Source: Bythopirellula sp.
Lineage (GTDB): Bacteria; Planctomycetota; Planctomycetia; Pirellulales; Lacipirellulaceae
NCBI GenBank assembly: GCA_028285205.1
Contig: JANQQA010000175.1
Span: 1-41,688, forward strand
DNA: 41,688 nucleotides
Direction of reading: 5' to 3'
Shown here: positions 1 to 6,725 of the stretch, in pieces
Numbering within the stretch: position 1 is the stretch's first letter
Layout of the letters: the number at the start of each line of letters is the position of its first letter
Position numbers and translations under genes: made by a program
Notes under the pieces: model-generated
Told to the model about the DNA's origin: nothing
The model's input: the letters and a program-made list of their open reading frames with translations, nothing else
Databases searched by the model: none

Positions 1-1852
1 CGACCACGATGCCGATGCCAAAGCCCAACGCGAGACTGGTCGGAACGACATGCAGCGACAGAAACGGCGTGACGGTGGCCGCGACCCACCAGGTCGAAAG
101 GCCGTGAATCATCAGCCGTGCATACCCGATGCCGGCGACCACACCGACGATCGCCCCCACTAACGCGACAACGATCGCCTCGCTCAGCCAAGTGCGTCGC
201 AGCAGCGCGGCATTCCATCCGCTGGTGGCGAGCACACCCAGTTCGCTGGCCCGACTCTCCACGCCCAGCCGGAACAGCAGCGCGATCAGCATGACCGCTG
301 AGGCCATCAGAAAGAAGCTGAACCCGAGGAACAGGCCTTCAAACGCCGTCGTGCCGCGCGACGCGGCGAGGCCTTGCTCCTTGATCGGCAGCAGCGTCAT
401 GCCCATCTCGGCCGGGTCGGGTTTGAGCTGCGTCGTGATTTGGTCAACCGCTAGACCGGCGCTCACGGGTACACGCAGCAGACTGTCAGTCCCCCAACGC
501 GACGACCACAACTGCTTGGCGAGCTGGTACGACACGAAGGCCTTGGGCGTCGTCGCGTAGTCGTCCCAATAGTCCTCGTCGACGCGGCGGATTTCCTCGA
601 CCAACTCGAACGGCAAATCCCAGTCGGAAATCGAGCGTTGATCAGTTACGCCGGGTAGATCGGGCGTGAGCTTGGGATCATTGGCCGTGGTATTGTTTCC
701 CTCCGCATCGTGCAGTGGGACGATCGCGCGGAGCTTGAGGGTCACCGGCTCGGCTTCGCGCAGCTGGCCGTGCGTGGTTTCGGGCTCGTAGTAGGTGAGC
801 GTCAGCGTGTCGCCGATCTTGGCTCCCAGGTCATCAGCCGCCCAGTCGTTCAGGACGATCTCGTCATCGGCTACCAAGATAGGTTTGTTGCCCTCATCCA
901 ACAGGGGGCCAATCCCAGCGAGCGAGTCGATGCCAGTGACCGTCGAGTAAGGAATTTGCCGCTCGCCAAGCTTGATCGTGTTGGCGAGGTAGGTAATCGC
1001 CGGTTGAGCTTCCACGTCGGAAAACGTGGCGGCGAAGGCCTCGCCCAGCGCGGACGGAAGTACCAACCGCTCGGCCGTCAGGCGTAGGTACGCAGTAGCG
1101 CGTGAAGTGCCGGTGTTTTCGGTTGAAACGCTAACGCCGAAGTCCTCCAACTTCGGCACTAGCGCGATTTTCGTCTCGTTCAATGCGACGGCGTTCGCCT
1201 GGTCCGGCAGGTCGAGCAAGTTTTGCAGTGTTGCCAGCGGCACAAACACTTTGCGTGGCGGTTGTTGGCTGGGGCGAATACTGAAGCGGGCCAGGCCCTC
1301 GTCGGGCAGGATGGTCGCCACTTCCAGTCGTCGCGAAGCGACCGTGTCTGACTTCTCTCCGAGCACACTGTCGGCGGGCATGCTGTCCAACGTCGGCGTG
1401 CGGAGCAGCACGTCGTCGCCGACCTGAACTTGTAATTCCGCAGCTACCGAACGCGACAGCGCAGCTTGATTCCTTTTGAGCGGGGCAGGGGAGAGGTTGC
1501 GGTCGAATCGCCAGAAATCGTCTGTGTGTCCAATGATGGAGAGCTGCGTCGCATTGCGTGACTCGCCATTGGCAGAGCTAGCCAGCGATCCAGGAATCAT
1601 CAACAGCGGGCCTGTTTCGTCGGCACCTAGCTCGTTCGCGAGCTGTTGGCGAAACGGTTGCTCGGCGATGAGTAACTGATTGATCCCACCTAATCGTTCC
1701 AGCACGAGATCGCGGAGGCTTCCCCGCACGGAATCGCCGACCAGCAGCGCGCCGGTGATCACCGCTGTAGCTACAGCTACGCCTGCGGCGACCGCCAAAT
1801 GGACCCGGCGATACTGCCACAGGCTGGCGAGAATGAAGCGGATACGATTCAT
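1..1852 (-). CDS. ABC transporter permease, MacB/FtsX type (partial, 3' end outside window)
   Basis: The minus-strand frame is open from an ATG at 1850-1852 to the left edge, giving 617 residues without a stop; the C-terminus is missing. It begins MNRIRFILASLWQYRR, followed by one membrane segment (about residues 17-39), then a long extracytoplasmic region of roughly 450 residues. A second hydrophobic stretch starts near residue 505 (GLFLGFSFFLMASAVMLIAL) and leads into the typical FtsX-domain wording SRASELGVLATSGW, with further membrane segments up to the edge. This is the architecture of MacB_PCD plus FtsX permeases, here probably the double-FtsX kind used for lipoprotein or macrolide export. 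No ATPase is visible, so it should lie to the left. The start lies about 50 bases beyond the terminator of the upstream Cys-rich gene. Substrate is unknown. Confidence 0.85.
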   Translation of the reverse strand, partial: MNRIRFILASLWQYRRVHLAVAAGVAVATAVITGALLVGDSVRGSLRDLVLERLGGINQLLIAEQPFRQQLANELGADETGPLLMIPGSLASSANGESRNATQLSIIGHTDDFWRFDRNLSPAPLKRNQAALSRSVAAELQVQVGDDVLLRTPTLDSMPADSVLGEKSDTVASRRLEVATILPDEGLARFSIRPSQQPPRKVFVPLATLQNLLDLPDQANAVALNETKIALVPKLEDFGVSVSTENTGTSRATAYLRLTAERLVLPSALGEAFAATFSDVEAQPAITYLANTIKLGERQIPYSTVTGIDSLAGIGPLLDEGNKPILVADDEIVLNDWAADDLGAKIGDTLTLTYYEPETTHGQLREAEPVTLKLRAIVPLHDAEGNNTTANDPKLTPDLPGVTDQRSISDWDLPFELVEEIRRVDEDYWDDYATTPKAFVSYQLAKQLWSSRWGTDSLLRVPVSAGLAVDQITTQLKPDPAEMGMTLLPIKEQGLAASRGTTAFEGLFLGFSFFLMASAVMLIALLFRLGVESRASELGVLATSGWNAALLRRTWLSEAIVVALVGAIVGVVAGIGYARLMIHGLSTWWVAATVTPFLSLHVVPTSLALGFGIGIVV

Positions 1853-1903
1853 TTCTGCATTATGGCACAGCTGGCCGACGCGTCGCAGGGGTGGCGTCGC
1901 ACG

Positions 1904-1935
1904 AAAAAACCCTCGGCAGCAAGAACTGCCGAGGG
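1904..1935 (-). terminator. Rho-independent terminator after the Cys-rich peptide gene
   Basis: A perfect 10-bp inverted repeat (CCCTCGGCAG at 1910-1919, its complement at 1926-1935) has a 6-base loop and is flanked at 1904-1909 by six A. Read on the minus strand this is a GC-rich hairpin followed by a T6 run, the classical intrinsic terminator. It sits about 33 bases after the stop of the 77-residue Cys-rich gene and before the ABC permease start. Confidence 0.85.
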
Positions 1936-1967
1936 GTGTCAGGACTCATCGTAATTCGGCGATCGCG

Positions 1968-2201
1968 TTATGCGTCGTCGACCGGGCAATTACTGCCGTC
2001 GCATTCGCAAGTAGCGCAATCGCACTCTTCGCAATCGCATTCGCCGCAATCCTTATCGTTGCAGTCGCACGACTCACAAGTGCATGCTGGTCCGCAACAA
2101 CAAGATACCGTTTCCGCCTGGCTAGCCGACAGATTCTGATAACCGTAAACCGAAGCTGCCACGAGAAGTAGCACGGCAGCTATCTTTCCTAACAGAGACA
2201 T
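1968..2201 (-). CDS. Exported Cys-rich peptide, metallothionein-like
   Basis: A 77-residue protein from the ATG at 2199-2201. A GTG four codons upstream could also start it, but the ATG places the hydrophobic signal or anchor (SLLGKIAAVLLLVAASVYGY) right at the N-terminus. The mature part is almost only Cys, Asp and Glu: 15 cysteines within about 45 residues, arranged as repeated CxC and CxxC units (for example CDCEECDCATCEC). This spacing suggests dense thiolate metal binding outside the cytoplasm, or many disulfides; neither is proven. I do not recognise a named family. It follows another exported Cys-rich gene on the same strand, 83 bases away, and is closed by a strong terminator, so the two probably form one transcript. 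Confidence 0.75.
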   Translation of the reverse strand: MSLLGKIAAVLLLVAASVYGYQNLSASQAETVSCCCGPACTCESCDCNDKDCGECDCEECDCATCECDGSNCPVDDA

Positions 2202-2284
2202 AATGCAGAACACCTGCGAGGCCGTTGCCTCGCGTTTGAGAATTGAAGCTGAATCAAATCAAACGAAAGCGTCAGACGCGTTCG

Positions 2285-2770
2285 TTAGTTCAGCCACACG
2301 CACAGCCGCGCGTGCGTTCTCAGGGTGCCGCCAAGCGGCGGCGTCGACACACGATCGGTGGAGTAATCATCGAAGGGAGAGGCGATCGCCGCAGCCAAGC
2401 ACGGTGTCGCGAGAGCAAGATGCTCGTGAGATTGGTTTTGTGTTGAGTTTTCGCGAAGTGCAAGCGCGACGGCGCTGATAGGCAGCACACTACAGCCGCA
2501 CACAGGCTTGTTGCAGTCTTTAGTGCCGGCCGTGCAGCACCGGTCACCGCTTGCTTGCTCGGCTGGGCAACTGCCGGTCGTCTCAGCGCTGCAACACGGC
2601 TTCGACGCACAGCATGACCGGGTGTCGGCGGACGTGGCCAGATCGGCTTCCACTGCGTCCATCGAGCAGCAACCGCAGCACGGCAAAGCCGTGGTCGGCA
2701 TGAGCAACCCAAACGTGGCGAGGGCCACGAGAATTGCACGCGTCGATTTTTTGATGCCGATGACGTTCAC
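2285..2770 (-). CDS. Exported Cys-rich protein, unknown function
   Basis: 161 residues from a GTG at 2770; no strong ribosome site is visible, and the GTG is chosen because it puts a basic stretch (KKSTR) before a hydrophobic signal core ending near TALP. The mature region holds 16 cysteines, many in CC pairs (PCCGCC, SCCASKPCCS, RCC). The C-terminus ends in RTHARLCVWLN after a Pro/Gly-rich linker. The Cys pairs suggest a periplasmic metal- or redox-handling role, but no catalytic motif is seen. It lies just downstream of purD on the same strand with its own promoter-like TATAAT upstream, and precedes the metallothionein-like peptide. Other frames here are open as well, but only this one has a signal peptide and a clear composition bias. 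Confidence 0.65.
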   Translation of the reverse strand: MNVIGIKKSTRAILVALATFGLLMPTTALPCCGCCSMDAVEADLATSADTRSCCASKPCCSAETTGSCPAEQASGDRCCTAGTKDCNKPVCGCSVLPISAVALALRENSTQNQSHEHLALATPCLAAAIASPFDDYSTDRVSTPPLGGTLRTHARLCVWLN

Positions 2771-2815
2771 TATCTAAGCAGAACTGACTTTGATTAGTTG
2801 CTATCCAATCATACC

Positions 2816-2844
2816 ATTATAAGTACGCCGCCAAGTTGCCGACA
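2816..2844 (-). promoter_or_regulatory. Promoter-like sequence for the Cys-rich gene pair
   Basis: On the minus strand a perfect TATAAT lies at 2821-2816, 45 bases before the GTG of the 161-residue Cys-rich gene. The -35 position at 17-base spacing (2844-2839) reads TGTCGG, a poor match to TTGACA. The -10 alone is convincing; the assignment is an inference. Confidence 0.45.
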
Positions 2845-2877
2845 GTGCGATCGCTAACGTTGCTGTGATCTAGCGAA

Positions 2878-4182
2878 TCAACCTAAGGCCTTGTCAGATA
2901 TGTCTTTACGGCACCACGCTCCGTCCCAGCGGATGCATTTTACGGCCGTGTACGCTTGCAGTTTGGCCTGCGAAACCGTGTCGCCCAATGCCGTAACTCC
3001 CAGCACGCGGCCGCCACTGGTGACGGTCTGGCCATCGGACAGCTTCGTGCCCGCGTGAAAGACTTTCACGTCAGGCAGCTGCGCCGCCGCGTCGAGTCCG
3101 CGGATGGGGTGGCCTTTTTCGTAGGCGGCTGGATAGCCCTCGCTGGCCATCACCACGCACACCGACAGGCGCGGATCCCACTGCATCGGTTTCACTTCGT
3201 CGAGCCGGCCATCGACGGTCGCTCCCAGCACGTCGACCAGATCACTTTGCAAACGCATCATCAGTGGCTGGCACTCGGGGTCACCGAAGCGCACGTTGTA
3301 CTCCAGCACTTTGATGCCGTGCTTGGTGATCATCAGCCCCGCGTACAGCACCCCGCGAAACGGACGGCGCGAGCGTTTCATTTGATGAACGGTTGGTACC
3401 AGAATCTTCTCTTCGACATGGCTCATCAACTCGTCGGTCACGAGTGGCGTTGGGCTGTACGCCCCCATGCCGCCGGTGTTGGGGCCGCGATCGCCATCGT
3501 GGGCCGGCTTGTGATCTTGCGCCGCAGGCATGGTGAGGATGGTTTGCCCGTCGGTGATCGCCAAGACGCTCGCTTCTTGGCCGACGAGTCGTTCTTCAAT
3601 GATCAGCTGCCGACCGGCCGCGCCGAACTCACCCTCCTGCCCGCCAGCGCCATCGCCCGCGATCCGCTTGACCGCGTCGATCGCCTCGGCGCGATTGTCG
3701 CAGACTATCACCCCTTTGCCTGCGGCCAGGCCATCCGCTTTGACCACAGCAGGTGCATCCTCGCGGGCGTTCAAGTGCGACAGCGCGCTCTCCGCGTCAG
3801 CGAATGTGCGAAACTCTGCCTGGGCCACGTCGGCGTGGCGGAGCAGGTTCTTGCAGAACACCTTGCTGGCTTCCAGTTCGGCCGCCTGTTGAGCGGGGCC
3901 AAATGCGCGGACACCTGCCTCGGTCAGCGCATCTACGACCCCGGCGGCGAGCGGCACTTCTGGGCCGATGACTGCCAAGTCGATGTTGTTCTGCTTGGCG
4001 AACTCGATTTGGGCGGGGATGTCTGAGTCGGCAATCTCGACATTCTCCAGTGGTGCGTCCTCATCGGTCGCGGTCCCAGCGTTGCCAGGGGCGACGAACA
4101 CCCGCTCGACACGATTGCTCTGCCCGATTTTCCACGCCAACGCGTGTTCGCGACCACCGCCGCCCACCACCAACACTTTCAT
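2878..4182 (-). CDS. purD: Phosphoribosylamine-glycine ligase
   Basis: PurD (GAR synthetase) joins glycine to 5-phosphoribosylamine using ATP, the second step of purine synthesis, in the cytosol. The frame extends to 4251, but the conserved family start MKVLVVGGGGREHALAW is at the ATG 4180-4182, preceded by GGGAG, giving 434 residues, a normal length. Domains in order: N-terminal Rossmann-like domain with GGGGREHA; ATP-grasp region with VVKADGLAAGKGV and PNTGGMGAYSP; the metal-site segment LEYNVRFGDPECQ; and the C-terminal domain ending IRWDGAWCRKDISDKALG. No key residue is missing. It is divergent from the respiratory operon and upstream, on the same strand, of the Cys-rich genes, but is not functionally linked to either. 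Confidence 0.97.
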   Translation of the reverse strand: MKVLVVGGGGREHALAWKIGQSNRVERVFVAPGNAGTATDEDAPLENVEIADSDIPAQIEFAKQNNIDLAVIGPEVPLAAGVVDALTEAGVRAFGPAQQAAELEASKVFCKNLLRHADVAQAEFRTFADAESALSHLNAREDAPAVVKADGLAAGKGVIVCDNRAEAIDAVKRIAGDGAGGQEGEFGAAGRQLIIEERLVGQEASVLAITDGQTILTMPAAQDHKPAHDGDRGPNTGGMGAYSPTPLVTDELMSHVEEKILVPTVHQMKRSRRPFRGVLYAGLMITKHGIKVLEYNVRFGDPECQPLMMRLQSDLVDVLGATVDGRLDEVKPMQWDPRLSVCVVMASEGYPAAYEKGHPIRGLDAAAQLPDVKVFHAGTKLSDGQTVTSGGRVLGVTALGDTVSQAKLQAYTAVKCIRWDGAWCRKDISDKALG

Positions 4183-4366
4183 CCCTGGTTCTCCCGCAGC
4201 GCGAGTGCGCAATTGCCGCAAGCGCAGGTTCGGCTTGCATCGAATCAACAATATGCTGATTTTAGGAGGCGCGACGTCGATTAGATAGTCACCGCGGTTG
4301 CGCCCGCCCGCACAACTTTTCGCCGCTGAACGCGCGGACGAACAGCCCGTTCTTCGCGAAAGGCGG

Positions 4367-4395
4367 TTGACCTTTCCGGGTTGAGGCTTTATACC
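4367..4395 (+). promoter_or_regulatory. Sigma-70-type promoter of the respiratory operon
   Basis: TTGACC at 4367-4372 and TATACC at 4390-4395 are separated by exactly 17 bases, giving 5/6 and 4/6 matches to the vegetative consensus. The expected start of transcription is near 4402, just before a CRP-like palindrome. It faces the Rieske/cytochrome b genes. Confidence 0.6.
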
Positions 4396-4404
4396 GGTAG
4401 GATT

Positions 4405-4428
4405 AGATTGTGAAAAAAGTCACAATCT
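4405..4428. promoter_or_regulatory. CRP/FNR-family operator-like palindrome
   Basis: A perfect 9-bp inverted repeat with a 6-base A-rich centre contains TTGTGA at 4408-4413 and TCACAA at 4420-4425, i.e. TGTGA-N6-TCACA, the core consensus of CRP-type sites. It begins about three bases after the predicted transcription start of the respiratory operon, a position where a bound regulator would more likely repress; if a downstream promoter near 4441-4457 is used it could instead sit near -37 to -47 and activate. The binding protein is not in this window. Confidence 0.55.
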
Positions 4429-4613
4429 CCGCCCCGACCTTATGGCTTGTGTTGTAAGGTGCTGTTCTCGTGGGGTTTGGGCCTTGTGGTCTGACCTCTC
4501 AAAGTCGTAGATTTAGGGCACGACTGCGGACCTTCTGCCGCGCGGGTTTGGATGCTTGCGTGGAGGTCGAGATCAAGTCAGAGGCGGCCGTTTACCGTGA
4601 CGGTAGGGATGTT

Positions 4614-5663
4614 ATGGCTGAAAACAAGAAGATGTCCGTCGCCGAAATCCTGGCAGCAGCCAGGAAAGCGGATGGAGGCAGTTCTGGCGAAGCTGAGCCG
4701 CCCGCTGAGGCCGCGCCCGTCGAAGCGGAAGCCGCACCCGAGGCCGCTGCCCCCGAAACGGAAGCTGCCGAGCCAGCCACCAAGCCGAAGCCGGCCACAG
4801 GTGCTTCGGGAGGCCGTCCTAGTGTTGCCGAAATGATGGCGATGGCACGTGCCGAAAAAGGAGGCGGCGCGAAACCCGCAGCCCCCAAGCCCGCCCCGAA
4901 GGCAAAGCCCGCTGCGGCAGCCAAGCCCGCTGCGAAGAAGCCGGCGGCCGCGAAGAAAGGGCCAGCAGAGCCGCGAGATACAGCAAGCATTTTGGCAGCT
5001 GCACGCAAGGGAAACAAACCCGGCCCGATGAGCAAGTCGGAGGCCGCAGCCAAGGCGAAGGACGATCCGAAGGGCAAAGCAAAAGCCCCCATCGTCGTGC
5101 CGCCGATGCCCGCGAAGCCGGCTTACGCCAAACCGGCTGCCCCGGCAAAAGCCAAGGGCAAGAAGGACGAGGTTGATGAGGGTGTGCGCGACTTTCTGTG
5201 GGTTGGATTCGCCGGGCTAGGCGCCGTCACCGCCTTGTGGAGTTTGGCTTCTCTGAAGTTCTTGTTCCCCAACGTCCGTCGCGAGCCGCCGAGCAAGTTC
5301 AAGGTTGGCTTTCCGGATGCCTATCCAGCTGGCCAGGTGCAGACGAAATTCAAAGCCCAGTACGGCGTGTGGGTCGCCAACGCGGAGTACAACGGGCAAC
5401 AACAGATTTACGCCCTCAAGTCGGTGTGCACGCACCTCGGATGCACACCGAGTTGGTTGGAGGCGGAGCAAAAATACAAATGTCCGTGTCACGGTAGCGG
5501 TTTTTACAAGGACGGCATTAATTTCGAGGGACCGGCGCCAAGACCGTTGGAACGCTGTGCTATTCGCATTGCCGACGATGGCCAAATCGAAATCGACAAA
5601 AGCCGCACATTCCAAGAAGAGATGGGCCAGTGGGAAGACCCTGCCTGCTACGTCTCCGTGTAG
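4614..5663 (+). CDS. qcrA: Rieske iron-sulfur protein with long Ala/Pro/Lys-rich N-terminus
   Basis: Rieske [2Fe-2S] subunit of a quinol:cytochrome c reductase; it takes the first electron from quinol at the Qo site. Start: ATG 4614 with AGGGA upstream, giving 349 residues; an upstream open stretch to 4470 is ignored. Residues 1-190 are low-complexity Ala/Pro/Lys/Glu and contain three copies of an S-V-A-E-I-L-A-A-A-R-like motif (about 8-17, 70-79, 122-131). One membrane helix spans about 193-213. The Rieske fold follows, with box I CTHLGC (C272, H274, C277) and box II CPCHGSGF (C290, C292, H293), so all cluster ligands and the disulfide pair are present. Ordinary Rieske proteins are about 180-200 residues; the extra part is N-terminal and, by topology, probably cytoplasmic. 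It is the first gene of the respiratory locus. Confidence 0.95.
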   Translation: MAENKKMSVAEILAAARKADGGSSGEAEPPAEAAPVEAEAAPEAAAPETEAAEPATKPKPATGASGGRPSVAEMMAMARAEKGGGAKPAAPKPAPKAKPAAAAKPAAKKPAAAKKGPAEPRDTASILAAARKGNKPGPMSKSEAAAKAKDDPKGKAKAPIVVPPMPAKPAYAKPAAPAKAKGKKDEVDEGVRDFLWVGFAGLGAVTALWSLASLKFLFPNVRREPPSKFKVGFPDAYPAGQVQTKFKAQYGVWVANAEYNGQQQIYALKSVCTHLGCTPSWLEAEQKYKCPCHGSGFYKDGINFEGPAPRPLERCAIRIADDGQIEIDKSRTFQEEMGQWEDPACYVSV

Positions 5664-5718
5664 GGCTCCCGGTCGCGGGAATGACAATTTGCGAAGCACC
5701 TCAGGACGCAAGATATCT

Positions 5719-5757
5719 CGTAAGTTAAAACTATCAGTTGTCGCGGTCTAACTTACG
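5719..5757. repeat. Inverted repeat between Rieske and cytochrome b genes
   Basis: A perfect 9-bp inverted repeat, CGTAAGTTA at 5719-5727 and TAACTTACG at 5749-5757, has a 21-base loop. It lies in the 198-base gap after the Rieske stop. There is no T-run after it, so it is not a standard terminator; it could be an mRNA processing or stability element, or a protein site. The rest of the gap to 5861 is AT-rich without a convincing promoter. Confidence 0.45.
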
Positions 5758-5861
5758 TGTCGATGGGCTTCATTGGTGACCACACATTCCTGTATATCGA
5801 TAACCGTTAATAGTTCATCACTTTAATCTAAGTAGATCAGCAATAGCAAAGTTCACCTGTC

Positions 5862-6638
5862 ATGGCCGACCTTGGCGAAATCATACGCGAATCGCAAATC
5901 TGGAAGAGTGTCTTCAGGCATCCGATGCCCGTCGATCGACGCAACCGCATCGTCGTGATGCTGACCAACTTCTTTTTGCATTTGCATCCCGTATCGATCA
6001 AGAAGCAGGGCATCGCACTCTCCTACACGTGGTGTATGGGTGGGGTGACGTTCTTCCTGTTTCTGGTGGAAACTGTCACCGGCGTGTTGCTGATGTTTTA
6101 TTACCGCCCCACGGTGGAGTGGGCGTACACCGACATTCAGATGCTCCGTGACGTGCATTCCCTAGGGATCCTGCGCGAAATCCATCGCTGGGGTGCCCAT
6201 GCGATGGTGATTACCGTGTGGCTGCACATGTACCGGGTGTTCCTGACCGGGAGTTACAAGCCGCCACGTGAGTTCAACTGGGTGGTTGGCGTCTTTCTCC
6301 TGCTGCTGACGTTGCTGTTGTCGTTCACCGGTTACCTGCTGCCATGGGATCAGTTGGCAGTGTGGGCGATTACGGTGGGCTCGAACATGGCCCGTGCGAC
6401 ACCCATCTTGGGGCACGAAGGTCCAGGGCAGCAGTTGTTGACCCTCGGCGGTGTGGACATGATCACCAACGCGTCTGACGCCCGCTTTGCGCTGCTAGGT
6501 GCGCGCGAGGTGGGTGAAGAGACGCTTAATCGGTTTTACATTTTGCACTGTATCGCGATCCCGCTGGGCGTGGCACTCTTGTTGGCCATTCACTTTTGGC
6601 GGGTCAGAAAGGACGGCGGCATTAGCGGACCGATGTAG
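5862..6638 (+). CDS. qcrB: Cytochrome b, b6-type N-terminal subunit
   Basis: Four-helix dihaem cytochrome b of the Rieske/cytochrome b complex, in the cytoplasmic membrane; 258 residues, a little longer than chloroplast cytochrome b6. The haem b ligands are H108/H122 (14 apart) and H229/H244 (15 apart; the 15 spacing is that of b6-type proteins, while bc1 has 14). The wording [15 protein letters not shown] and FYYRPTVEW also matches b6. Cys58 in WCMGG aligns exactly with Cys35 of chloroplast b6, the residue that holds haem ci by one thioether bond, so a third, covalent haem is predicted. The N-terminal 45 residues before helix A are longer than in b6. The start ATG lacks a strong ribosome site. 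The partner subunit follows 87 bases downstream. Confidence 0.94.
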   Translation: MADLGEIIRESQIWKSVFRHPMPVDRRNRIVVMLTNFFLHLHPVSIKKQGIALSYTWCMGGVTFFLFLVETVTGVLLMFYYRPTVEWAYTDIQMLRDVHSLGILREIHRWGAHAMVITVWLHMYRVFLTGSYKPPREFNWVVGVFLLLLTLLLSFTGYLLPWDQLAVWAITVGSNMARATPILGHEGPGQQLLTLGGVDMITNASDARFALLGAREVGEETLNRFYILHCIAIPLGVALLLAIHFWRVRKDGGISGPM

Positions 6639-6725
6639 GTGTGAGTGGTAAGAGGTGAGAGGTTGGAAAATTCCCGTACCTCAAATCTCTAGCCCCTGGC
6701 CCCTGATCCCTGCCCCCTCTCAATC
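6639..6725. repeat. C-rich 7-base tandem repeat; G-quadruplex motif on the minus strand
   Basis: Between the cytochrome b genes the plus strand has C-runs at 6693-6696, 6700-6703, 6708-6710 and 6713-6717, spaced by 3, 4 and 2 bases, forming degenerate CCCCTGR units of period 7. The minus strand therefore fits the canonical G3+N1-7 quadruplex rule. A related C-rich stretch lies before ctaD at 16943-16972. Confidence 0.6.

Larger units (their letters stand above)
4183..4613. other. Divergent intergenic region between purD and the Rieske gene
   Basis: A 431-base stretch with no gene I would accept. The frame of the Rieske gene stays open back to 4470, but the extra 48 residues lack family character and the better start is at 4614. 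The region holds the promoter at 4367-4395 and the palindrome at 4405-4428, leaving a 5' leader of about 210 bases before the Rieske ATG. No clear riboswitch fold was recognised in the leader. Confidence 0.7.

Noticed and set aside
2864..2877. TGTGATCTAG sequence near the purD stop as a second CRP site
   Set aside because: Only one half-site matches; the right half lacks TCACA and it lies downstream of purD.
2956..4026. Plus-strand 356-residue open frame across purD
   Set aside because: Exactly antisense to purD, which has all family motifs; the plus-strand product has no signal, domain or ribosome site.
4470..4613. N-terminal extension of the Rieske gene to 4470
   Set aside because: The added 48 residues are unlike the rest, whereas ATG 4614 has AGGGA at good distance and begins the repeated motif region.
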